NCBI GenBank assembly: GCA_032622095.1
Contig: CP136068.1
Location: 136,965,989 to 137,029,988, forward strand
DNA length: 64,000 bases
From: Siphonodentalium dalli
Lineage: Eukaryota > Mollusca > Scaphopoda > Gadilida > Siphonodentaliidae
Direction: 5' to 3'
Part shown: positions 55,401 through 63,621 of the stretch, piece after piece
How the letters are laid out: every line of letters begins with the position of its first letter
Position numbering within the stretch: the first letter of the stretch is position 1
The notes under the pieces: generated by a model
The model's database searches: none
Told to the model about the DNA's origin: nothing
What the model saw: only the letters and a program-made list of their open reading frames with translations
Program-made: the position numbers and the translations under genes

Positions 55401-58400
55401 ATGACTATATAAAGCAAATTAAGCAATAAAATAATACGTTTAATTTTTTTCATATGTAGCCGCTGGGTGGGGGGGAAGATACTCAGGCCTGGGTATCTCC
55501 CCCCCACCCCAAATTCTTACTCTATCAAATTTTGCTCATATAAAGTTAATTTCTCGCCATTTCATAACTATATAAATCAAATTAAGCAATAAAATCATAC
55601 GTTTAATTTTTTCATATGTAGCCGCTGGGTGGGGGGAAGATACTCAGGCCTGGGTATCTCCCCCCCCCCCCCCCCCCACCCCAAATTCTTACTCTATCAA
55701 ATTTTGCTCATATAAAGTTAATTTCTCGCCATTTCATAACTATATAAATCAAATCAAGCAATAAAATCATACGTTTAATTTTTGTCATATGTAGCCGCTG
55801 GGTGGGGGGGGGGGGAGATACTCAGGCCTGGATATTTACCCCCCACCCCAAATTCTTACTCTATTAAATTGTTCTCATATAAGGTTAATTTCTCGCCTTT
55901 TCATGACAATATAAAGCAAAATAAACGATAATTTTTTTTTTTTTAATAGTTTTCTCGGCATTTCTTACCATAATAATATAAAATAAGTGAGGAAAAAAAT
56001 ATATATGAGTGGGGGGGAAGATACCCAGGGCGGGGGGGAAGATACCCAGGGGGGGAGATAAACTGTTACAACTACGGTGAAAACATGAAATTCAAAATCG
56101 CAATAAATTGGTCCAACTTGGGCCATTTCTTTCGATTTGGCGATACCTGAAAATCAAGACTATTTTTTTTTTGGCCTTATACAAATTTTATTTTTAGGAC
56201 TATACTTCATATTTTTGAACTTCTTGATAGAAAGGTGTCAACTGCAGTTGGACGCAGGGAAGAATCCAGAGATTTTTTGGGGACACCTGTTCTGCATTTG
56301 AGAATGTTCCTATATAAATTGGGACATTAGCCATTTTATGACAAGAGCTGCACTAGTGCGGCATTAAAGATCCTATGCCATTTCATTCTCTTATATATGC
56401 AAGTCTTCCGCATAAGAAAATGCACTGGCTTACAACGTCAAGATAAAAGCCAATGTATTCTCTTATATATGCGAGGCTCCTTAGATGGAAGACTTGCATA
56501 TACCATTTAAGAGAATGCATTGGCACAGGATTTTTGCTAAATTTCAAGAAGCCCCAGTCATGAAAGGGTTAAAACATTCCTCACTGCACACTTGATTATG
56601 GAAAAAAGGCTCTATATCAACTGAATATTGATGATTTGCATTGCATGTTGTTGAATTATATTTATAGAAGATTTCCTTCAAAATATAGAAAATTCAGCTT
56701 TAATAAAGACTATTCACTTGCAATTTGGGGACATTTAGGCCTCCAGAGTTTGGGCGCCCATACCTGTAACAGGTATCAAAACAGCCCTGGATCCTTCCCT
56801 GGTTGGACGAGATTTTTTTTTGGGTCTTGTGCACGTTAAACACTTGAATTAACATTAGTATTTTTGTCATATTATACTGTCACTGTTTATGTTGACTGAT
56901 ATTTGCAAATTTCAGGCCCAAGAAGTCAAAGAAACCAGTGTTTAAAGGCAGTCTTTCCAAACACAACACATCAGTCCAGAAAAAGAACACAAAAACAACG
57001 ACGCAACCCAAACCTCAAACCAAAATAACGAAAGCAGCCAAAGTTAACACATCTGTCAGTCAGGCATCCTGTGGTAAACGTGTTAATCAGTCAGCGAGGA
57101 CTACCAGACAAATACTCGAGAATTCAGTGAACCTACCTCTCAGGGTATGTGGTATTAATTATGAACCCTTCCATGATGGGAGCTGCACTGGTGCAGCATT
57201 AAAGATCCTGTGCCAGTGCATTCTCTTATATGTGCGAGTCTCTCATAGGGAGCCTCGCATATATAAGAGAATGCACTGGCTGACAACTTAGTGACAAGGT
57301 CGAGGGATATATTGTTAGGCCAATGTATTCTCTTATATGCGAGGCTCCCTATGTGAGACTCGCATATATAAGAGAATGCATGGCATAGGGTTTTCGCAAA
57401 ATTTCAGGAAGCTCCAGTAATGGAAGGAAGGGTTAACCCTTTACCCAACAAACCGGCCATAACCGGCCAAATAAAGCTTCAACAGCCTAAAATATCTTCG
57501 GTCTGTCTCAATAGAACCATACAGATATGGATATCATTGGAACCGGCTCCTTGACCACATTGTGATAGTTACAGTTATGCCCTGTGCCAATGCATTCTCT
57601 TATATATGCGAGTCGACCATAGGTCGCCTCGCATATATAAGAGAATGCATTGGCCTAAAAAAAATCTTTTTTTAACACTTTTTACCATTTTTTCTTACAT
57701 TCTTTAACAATTTTATAATTTGTAATGTGTTAAGCCAATGCATTCTCTTATATATGCGAGGCGACCTATGGTCGACTCGCATATATAAGAGAATGCATTG
57801 GCACAGGGCCGTTCTGTTGGGTAAAGGGTTAAAGCTTATGATGCCATTTCATAAAATTCTGTGAAACATTTAGAAGTCACTTAATAATTTGCTAAGTTGA
57901 ATATCTTATATACATGTTTGTGAATGTCTGTCTGCTATAGAAATTCACGGGGGATGATCTAGAGGAGCTGAAATGGGTCTAACAGGTGTAATTTTTTACA
58001 AGGAAGACAATGGTGCAGGTTAAAATTGATAAAGTAACCTTGTCGGTGTCAGGGATGGACAAATGGGAGGGGCACCATATTAAATGAAATGATTTTGTTG
58101 CCAATTCCACCAAACTTGTATATAGTCTTAACCATGATATAAGGAATTGAATGACATGGTATAAAGGTACCCAAATAGGGCCACCCGAGTCAGGAATGGG
58201 GTTAGTAGAGGGCAGCAAAATTATTAAAAACTTTTTTTGCTACCGATTTCTATCAAACTTATATATAGTCTCATCTCCATGATAGAGGGAATCTAAAGGT
58301 GATTTAAAGATACCTCAGTGGTGCCTTCCATTCAGTGATGCGGTCAGGTTCGGGAGTGCAAACATTGATAAAAACCTTTTCATCACCGATTTCCATCAAA

Positions 58401-59331
58401 CTTATATATGACCATTGTACTTATATATTTCCATTGTGTATGGAATCTGTAATATGATTCAAAGTTACCAAAGTGACAGCGTCAGAGTCAGGGATGGGGG
58501 TTGAGGGAGTAGTGCCAACATTGACAAAAACATTTATTTTGCAGATTTCATCCTAACTTTTTAAGAGGTAACTGTGTGATATAAGATATATATTAGTGAC
58601 AGTTAGTAATATATAAATGGCACCTTTTGGCGCTGGAATGTGGACCGGGGAAGGGAAGTACCAAAATATATTAACCATTTTTTTTCTTTGCCAAAATGTA
58701 GTGATGTTTGAAAGTTTCTCCAACATTATTATTTGTCACCTCACCTCAGTGTGCACATGGTTTCATGGCTGGTATTATTGACCATCACAGTGACAACTGA
58801 CAAATTGACTACTGTGTGAGGATTAGAAAATGTTTAAACTGAAATTTTCGAGAAAAAAAATGTAGAGAAATTATTTCCCTACCAACCCTTACCTACCATA
58901 CCAAAACAAGTTGACATAGCAGAATTACAGATGATTTTATCTGAGCCTCAGCATATTAACCTGATATATCTAGATACATATTAGTATTGTGAACCTTGTA
59001 TCGGGACACATATCATATCATAACCAGACGTGTATTTCCCATGCCTAACAAGGATTGAAGTGATTTAAAAGTGCTTTTCATTGTATAATACAAGGACTAA
59101 TTAAAATCAACTATTGTTATATTTTTTTTTTTCAACTTTACAAAGGACCAAAAAATTCTGGAGCTGATTGTTAGTAAAGGGGAGGAGGAGAAGCAGTTAA
59201 TCAGACAAAGGGAGGAGGCCCAGCGGGTGTGGGAGGAGGATAGGGAGCTAAACAAGGAGGCGAGGCAGATTGCTGAGACCAAACGGCAACACCTATTAGC
59301 AGAGGAGAATAGGATCAGGGATTTAAAAAAG
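43310..59331 (+). CDS. CCDC177-like gene, seven internal coding exons
   Basis: A coiled-coil protein related to vertebrate CCDC177. Exons: 43310-43425, 45466-45580, 49845-49949, 50399-50495, 52280-52348, 56916-57144 and 59146-59331. All phases join, giving about 305 residues. Diagnostic matches are YVLTSPRSLEA followed by KPIDLLYKPLAEF (vertebrate YVLTSPRSLEAC and KPVELLPRALADL), KLKLCREERDSLIRED, and DQKILELIVSKGEEEKQLIR at the start of the long coiled coil. The middle is Ser/Lys/Thr-rich and low in complexity. The cellular role is not established. The N-terminal exon(s) upstream of 43310 were not found; the coiled-coil C-terminus continues past the window. The human gene has few or no introns in its coding region as I recall, unlike this copy. 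Confidence 0.85.
43632..44468. mobile_element. Inverted-repeat element (family L) with TACCGCGGTA motifs
   Basis: Ends TTCTCAAAGTAATTGACCA and TGGTCAATTACTTTAAGG, flanked by TA on both sides. The interior has repeated TACCGCGGTAT-type palindromes near 43720 and 44355-44430 and a nested family A piece from 43995. 44140-44290 includes CCCCAAAAAATCCCTGGATC-type sequence, shared inversely with 43765-43800. Confidence 0.65.
43995..44180. repeat. TTAA-type MITE (family A), truncated and nested
   Basis: It starts TTAACCCTTTCATGACTGG with one damaged TATATA hairpin (44060-44115); the right end with AAAGGGTTAA is missing. Confidence 0.6.
44980..45425. repeat. hAT-type MITE, long variant of family E
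   Basis: It starts CAAGCCTGAGTTTAGTGTG, then a palindrome (45010-45100), a spacer and a second palindrome (45318-45405), the same order as 2108-2540. 44469-44980 has nothing recognised. It ends about 40 bp before the acceptor of exon b. Confidence 0.7.
45466..45580 (+). CDS. CCDC177-like exon b
   Basis: 115 nt, phase 0 in and phase 1 out; acceptor ATTTCCAG, donor GTATGT. It encodes PIDLLYKPLAEFQEELLTQD followed by VSLRTIYNIYDQHEHERQ, equivalent to the segment before the first Arg-rich helix of CCDC177. Confidence 0.88.
45624..46023. mobile_element. TTAA-flanked MITE (family B), 400 bp
   Basis: It is bounded by TTAACCCTTTACCCAA and TTGGGTAAAGGGTTAA. Two hairpins (about 45655-45722 and 45803-45873) have arms CCAATGCATTCTCTTATATA then TGCGAG. 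A CACAGGGC motif and a GGCCGGTTTTGGCCGGTTTG block lie near the right end. It is almost the same as 46938-47337 and, in inverse orientation, 57433-57832. Confidence 0.88.
46250..46670 (+). repeat. Dispersed repeat, copy 2 (pair with 18361-18980)
   Basis: Same orientation as copy 1, sharing TGACTCTGTCACTGG, GGGGTTTTCCAGCC, GTGCGTTTAGACTTTTGTGT and AGTGGGACTTTGCAAACGTA-like stretches. No coding signal. The family is unknown. Confidence 0.7.
46825..46898. mobile_element. Miniature TA-flanked palindrome (family G short form)
   Basis: 74 bp: TACAGTAATGCCCAAAGTAA, then TTGACCACTTAACC, a short centre, and the inverse. Its arm joins the family G outer motif to the AAAGTAATTGACCAC motif of family L, which starts right at its edge. 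Confidence 0.75.
46899..47708. mobile_element. Inverted-repeat element (family L), copy 2
   Basis: Ends CTTAAAGTAATTGACCACC and CAAGTCAATTACTTTGAGG, as in 43632-44468, with degenerate GATACCGC-type motifs near 47570-47690. A complete family B element is nested inside (46938-47337). Confidence 0.65.
46938..47337. mobile_element. TTAA-flanked MITE (family B), 400 bp, nested
   Basis: Same length, orientation and layout as 45624-46023, with only scattered differences seen (for example ACAGAACGG for ATAGAATGG near the start). It lies inside the family L element. Confidence 0.88.
47885..48100. mobile_element. TTAA-flanked MITE (family C), complete short form
   Basis: 216 bp, bounded by TTAACCCTTTCAGTGCCAAG and CTTGGCACTGAAAGGGTTAA, a near-perfect palindrome around GAGCTCTTTTGAGCTC. 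Its right end is included in the tandem duplication that follows. Confidence 0.88.
48069..49762 (+). repeat. 847-bp tandem duplication
   Basis: Units 48069-48915 and 48916-49762 are nearly identical (one visible C/T difference, GGCGGCCTTCC against GGCGGCTTTCC). Each starts with the last 32 bases of the family C element (ACAAAAATCGGACTTGGCAC onward). Frames of 70 and 82-84 residues occur in both units only because they are duplicated; I see no gene. It lies in the CCDC177-like intron before exon c. Confidence 0.9.
49845..49949 (+). CDS. CCDC177-like exon c
   Basis: 105 nt, phase 1 in and out; acceptor TTTTGCAG, donor GTCGGT (weak). It encodes KLKLCREERDSLIREDMRIA followed by LNKGRAQRSLDRSK, equivalent to KLQQCRAERERIMREE of CCDC177. 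The charged helix is preserved. Confidence 0.88.
50399..50495 (+). CDS. CCDC177-like exon d (with alternative longer form to 50564)
   Basis: 97 nt, phase 1 in and phase 2 out; acceptor CTCTGCAG, donor GTATGT. It encodes EDIEDIGSLQRRRTAWTTSI followed by GHQRVTRNELDR. The last 69 bp, with the donor, are tandemly copied, so a second donor (GTAGTT after 50564) in the same phase would add 23 residues, YVSTGWATIIGRQRVTYNEF then DQR. Both forms join exon e correctly. Confidence 0.75.
50582..52279. other. CCDC177-like intron d-e, little recognised
   Basis: AT-rich intron. 50865-50935 resembles the edge of the array element at 54595-56072 (GCCGGTGTAACAAGATATCT, then CCCTCCCCC). No exon or other transposon end was found in 50940-52279. 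Confidence 0.45.
52280..52348 (+). CDS. CCDC177-like exon e
   Basis: 69 nt, phase 2 in and out; acceptor TTCATTGTAG, donor GTAAAA. It encodes AKQQHTDSMHFRKSILSSSA followed by CR, a Ser-rich linker. Both splice sites keep the frame with exons d and f. A hAT-type element starts 19 bp past its donor. Confidence 0.72.
52368..53470. mobile_element. hAT-type element with exact 8-bp target duplication
   Basis: 1103 bp with ends TAGGGATGGGAGATACA and TGTATCTCCCATGCCTA, flanked by CACTTTAT on both sides (52360-52367 and 53471-53478). Subterminal CGTATCGGG and CGGGATACG motifs are inverse. It has no intact transposase. A related right half is at 58690-59047. Confidence 0.88.
53471..54594. other. CCDC177-like intron e-f, left part
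   Basis: A family D piece is at 53605-53705 (CCCTGTCTATACTGAATGG, then ATAGTATACATTGGAATAG). The rest is AT-rich with poly-A/T runs near 54120-54150 and no exon recognised. Confidence 0.5.
54595..56072. repeat. Palindromic array with G/C-run junctions
   Basis: Outer ends GTAACACGATATCTCCCCCC and the inverse near 56072. The left part (54770-55135) has AT-rich bodies in one orientation and the right part (55180-55940) has five or so in the other. Each body is about 115-130 bp and starts CCCCAAATTCTTACTCTATC. Bodies are joined by a short palindrome of type GGGGGAAGATACYCAGGCCT. C- and G-runs of 7-20 bases at each junction vary in length. Confidence 0.75.
56331..56572. mobile_element. TTAA-type MITE (family A), decayed
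   Basis: The left end is mutated (CCATTTTATGACAAGAGC); two TATATA hairpins are damaged; the right end GTCATGAAAGGGTTAA is intact. Confidence 0.65.
56916..57144 (+). CDS. CCDC177-like exon f
   Basis: 229 nt, phase 2 in and phase 0 out; acceptor AATTTCAG, donor GTATGT. It encodes a Lys/Thr/Ser/Gln-rich, low-complexity stretch: PKKSKKPVFKGSLSKHNTSV, then TKTTTQPKPQTKITKAAKVN, ending RQILENSVNLPLR. This corresponds to the variable, disordered middle of CCDC177. Confidence 0.78.
57162..57436. mobile_element. TTAA-type MITE (family A), joined to a family B element
   Basis: The left end is decayed (ATGAACCCTTCCATGATGGG); two TATATA hairpins lie at about 57215-57283 and 57320-57380; the right end GGAAGGGTTAA shares its TTAA with the next element. 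It starts about 17 bp after the donor of exon f. Confidence 0.75.
57433..57832. mobile_element. TTAA-flanked MITE (family B), 400 bp, inverse orientation
   Basis: It runs from TTAACCCTTTACCCAACAA to TTGGGTAAAGGGTTAA and is the inverse of 45624-46023, with the same 400-bp length and two TATATA hairpins. Confidence 0.88.
57941..57976 (+). CDS. Possible 12-codon microexon of the CCDC177-like gene
   Basis: A good acceptor (TGTCTGTCTGCTATAG) is followed by KFTGDDLEELKW in phase 0, then GTCTAA, a weak donor. Phase 0 on both sides would allow it between exons f and g without changing frame. There is no homology evidence. Confidence 0.3.
57990..58650. repeat. Dispersed degenerate tandem repeat
   Basis: About four units of 150-170 bp share YACCGATTTCYATCAAACTT and ATATATAGTC, with GTCAGGGATGG. 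Same kind as 15.0-15.8 kb. No coding signal. Confidence 0.6.
58690..59047. repeat. Right half of the hAT-type element seen at 52368-53470
   Basis: It shares CTCCAACAYTATTATTT, GTGCACATGGTTT, TTTCCCTACCATACCAAAAC-like stretches and the end TGTATTTCCCATGCCTA. The left half is missing. Confidence 0.75.
59146..59331 (+). CDS. CCDC177-like exon g (last in window)
   Basis: 186 nt, 62 codons, phase 0 in and out; acceptor TTTACAAAG, donor GTATGT. It encodes DQKILELIVSKGEEEKQLIR, then QREEAQRVWEEDRELNKEAR and ends AEENRIRDLKK. It is a continuous charged helix with coiled-coil pattern, matching the start of the long coiled coil of CCDC177 (DRKIAALMLARHQEE). Confidence 0.88.
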
Positions 59332-59841
59332 GTATGTTAATTTACTGTTGTTCGGATGTTCCACGTTAATTATCCTCCAACGGAGATCCGTTCATGCCGC
59401 CAACAAGAATTGTTAAAAAATTTACAAAGTTTGTGTAGTTCTCACCATCGTTATGTTTAGCATACTCATGGGATCCAAATAAACTTACGGGTACTCTTAA
59501 TAAATTCATGTAAAAATCCCCCTATATACTGCTTATTTGGGTCCAAATGTTTTTTTTAATTTCATTCCAAATAATTGCTTTTCATATAGAAACCATGTCA
59601 ATCTGATGCAAAATTATTAGGACTAACAAGGACGAACACAGCTTCTCTTGGTACTTATAGCACTGAAGCACTGTTGGGAAATGACCCCATTATTTCACCC
59701 ATGTACTATTTAATTCTGAGGAAATTTCTCCCCATGTGCTGTTATTCCACCACCTATGTTTATTTGGGTCCCAAGAGTACGTTGTTCTGAGGGAGATAAC
59801 TCTTTCTTTTAATAGCACATGTTATTTAACAAGTGTCCATG

Positions 59842-60095
59842 CAAGCCTTGAAATAGGGTGTCTGTCATTTGCAGAATGAGGTCCCCAGAGGGTGAATTTA
59901 GTGATGCTACCCTGCATAGCGGGTTAGCATTACCAAATTCACCCTCTGGGGACCTCATTTTGCATACACCTTAGCAGTATGAGGTTCCCATATGGTGAAT
60001 TTGGTGATGCTAGCCCGCTATGCGGGGTAGCATCACTAAATTCACCCTCTGGGGACCTCATTCTGCAAATGACAGACACCCTATTTCAAGGCTTG
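59842..60095. mobile_element. hAT-type MITE (family E)
   Basis: 254 bp, ends CAAGCCTTGAAATAGGGTGT and ACACCCTATTTCAAGGCTTG, two internal palindromes as in 652-906. The flanking 8 bp do not match, so the target duplication has decayed or rearranged. Confidence 0.82.
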
Positions 60096-62170
60096 TTGGC
60101 ATCCCCGTAGGTCGATAACACCTTGGTTAATTCAGACTTGTCAGGCATAACTCGCAGGCTGTTGACAAGAGTTTTTGTTAATTTAAAGGGCGAAGGTTTC
60201 TATATAATGTGTGTGTTTGTTGCATGGATGATGTAATGGGTGCTTGTCATCGCGATGTGTTTAATTGATGCCGTTGCTTTATATTATTGAATCAGGTCAA
60301 ATTCACACTCACATCATGAATTAATATGGGTTAGTTTGTTTATTGAGCAGATAAATCACATGCTCGTATCCACGAATATCCGACTCATCAAATCTAGAGT
60401 ACGTTTATCTCTTAAACGTAACATGGTTGTGGATATACCAAAATTATTGAATAAGTATTGGAACTATGTTGAATACAAGCCTGAATTTAATTTTTTGCTT
60501 ACCACCTGACACAGGTCTGTCTGACATTTAAAACGAGAGGCCGATCACGATCGGCAGATGTTTAACCCATACCTGGGCGATAGCGATTAGCTATAACTGA
60601 TAATTTATCAAAGATATGAACACAGGTATCCATATATCAGCACTATCTTGAATTCAATAGCTCAAATAATTTGTCTTAAGAAGGGGTTAAAGTATTTGTG
60701 GTTGCGAAGGGGGGGGGGGGGGGTGTTCTAAATCTAATAACTCTATCCTTATTCATCCAAGGACCTCTCTATGTGAAATCCAATGGTTTAGTTATTTCTG
60801 AGGATATGTTTATAAGTTGAAGTTACTCATTGGAAACAAAACTACCAGCTGTTCAAATCTCATTCACTTCTAAAAAGAAATTATAATTAGTTGACAAGCC
60901 AGACTGCTTAGAACAACATGTGGGATTCCATCTCATACCCCCCCCCCCCCCATTCTTCCCAGTTGTTATTTGTTTATCAATCATGTCAAAAATGCATATA
61001 GTTTATACAATTCAAAAGTGTTATCTATATAATGTTATACAGCCATTATATGGAGCGGATGCTGGCCCCAATGATCCCTAAATCGAAAAGATTACCATAG
61101 TTAATTTAAAGGAAAGTAACACTGAATCAAATGGTTTCAAGACATAACAATATTTTACAAGTAGCTTGCAGACTAAAACACATAACCTTCACTGTTAATC
61201 TTTTAAGCACTCTGTGGTCCCCAAAATTCAGTCAACCATGACAATATGAACAGATGGGAAAATAAGGTTCCTGGCAATATTATCTGCCATATTGATTTTC
61301 AAAATAATGCATCACATATAATCGGTAAGCATATTCAACTGGTGTCTTATTGAATGTTCATTAACTAATGAACCTGATTCAACAAGAGGGTTCATTTAAT
61401 ATGTTTCTGCATAATACAAACAATAATGTAGATTTATCTGCTTGTAACCTATTGCATATTAAAATTATATTGGCTATTAGCCATTATTTTAATGTAATAT
61501 CAAAAGAATGTGTCTGAAGGGTTATATATTTTTCAAAAATCAATTAATCAATTCCACAATCCATAGAAGTTAATAGTGTGAAGATAACCCAAGATAAGAC
61601 ATATGAGGAAGAGCCCATGTGCATTATAGCATAAATCTGTTGGAAACTTGGAAAGGGTTAATTATTTTCTAAGCATATCAATGGAATATAGAAGACAATT
61701 GTGTAGGTCATGGGTCAATTATCAGGCAGCCTGTAATGAAATTTCAAAATTAGATAAACAAGAGCCTCCTGTCATTTATCAAATTTGACAATTAACCAGC
61801 CATCAGTATAATATTGTTTGTTTATCTTGGTATCCATCTAACCACTTGGCCATAGCTAAATAGCAGATGTCATTAATCATTTCACGAGCTGTTTACAATC
61901 TGCATGGACATACACCAGGGAATGTTATCATTATATTTCTAATAGAGTTGTCCACCATTCCACCATATACCAGTGTATTTCATGGAACTACATTATAAGT
62001 CACTTGAATTATAAAGGGCCATAACTCTGTTAAAATATATCGGATCAAACCCAAATTTGAACTTGATCTGTATTTTGGGGTGAGGACCACATGTACCAAA
62101 TTTGGTGTAGATCAGATGAAAAATGTTTTGAGTCATAGCAGCTTGCGTGAATTCTAAGTAAACATTAAGA
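60096..62170. other. CCDC177-like intron after exon g, little recognised
   Basis: AT-rich intron with a G-run at 60708-60723 and a C-run at 60939-60951. 61980-62170 is a degenerate repeat with CCAAATTTGAACTTGATCTG. No further exon was recognised. Confidence 0.45.
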
Positions 62171-62640
62171 GTGAAAGGGTTAATTAAATAATACCAAAAA
62201 CCATACAGATGAAGACCGTGCTAAGAAAAACCTAGGTAAGAAATATGAGCCAGATCAGAAGAAATATGTTCAACTTATTACATTGGATAGCATGTGTGTG
62301 AAGGGTTAATTATTTTCTAAACTGATCAACTAATCGATACCAAAAACTATACAGGTGAGGGGTGTGTCATCATAAACCTACATATCAAATATGAAAACAA
62401 TCAGACAAAAAATACTTTGGTTACAGCATCGGATGCTCATGCCTATGTGCGGATGCAAAGTGTTAATAATTTCTAAACCGATCAACCGATCGATACCAAA
62501 AACTATACAGGTGAGGAGTGTGTCATCATAAACATGCACATAAAATTTGAACAAGATCCGATAACAAATATTCGAGTAAATGAATCGGATAGTAAGTGTC
62601 TATGGACAGACGGACGGACGAACGACGGATGGTTGATCCG
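62171..62640. repeat. Degenerate tandem repeat, three units
   Basis: Units of about 130-155 bp beginning near 62178, 62306 and 62462 share GGGTTAATTA, ATCGATACCAAAAACTATAC and GTGTGTCATCATAAAC; the array ends in GGACAGACGGACGGACGAAC. Short frames here are accidental. 62641-63620 has nothing else except a family A fragment at 62870-62935. Confidence 0.6.
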
Positions 62641-63621
62641 GACGTCGACATTATGTGTACCATACATGGTATGGGTACACATAAAAATGCATCTGACATT
62701 TTGTCGAAAACGTTTTGTTTTTAAATTTGTTAAGAACATTCAACAAAAATTGAAGCTGAATTAGTGTATGATCATTGATCAATCAAGTCACTGTATTCTC
62801 TTTACTAGAGTTAAGTAAAACAGTAAATTAAATTATACTTAATATAATATTCATTGTTTATTAACCATTTCTAGGCTTTCGTGACTGAAGCTTCCTGAAA
62901 TTTAACAAAAACCCTGTGCCGAAGCATTCTCTTATATTGCTAAACAGGAAACTAACTACCGTAATTTTGGTAACTTGTGGTGACATGACACATGTGGCCT
63001 GAATCCTGGGGTGTAATTCAAGACTTTACATGGTACATGTACATGTAATTACACCAAGCACTGTACATTACAGGCATAGCCGCAGCATAATTTTATACGT
63101 TATACGATTCCAATCACGCGTTTCGTTCCGCAATGATTTCCGTTCTGAGTTTTTCGTATTTTGTATTCTGAGAAATATGTTCTATATATAACTGTTGGGG
63201 AAATCCGACCAGCATTTTTAAAACTTCCGGTATAGTCAGGTATAGTTTGACAAATTTAGATAGTTTTGTGTTTATTTTAATAGGAAATTAAAACATTGAA
63301 TTTGTATATTTCTGACATACATGTATAACCTATATGACGAGTTTGAAGTAAAATTGACACATAAAATGCCGCCGGACATAACGGCAGACGCAAAAACATT
63401 TGGTAATTTGTATCGGACAGTGTCCGGCCGCTTATATTCAGGCTTGGTTGAATATGGATGTTATCTATAATATTGACGACCATCTCCACAATTTGGGGAA
63501 TGTTAGCAATACGTTCAGACAAATGTGTTTCAATATGACAAACTTAAACTAATTTTCGGTCAAACTTGAACCCTAATTAGTCTACAGATATTGATAGACC
63601 AGTTATGAGTTATGACTAGGT

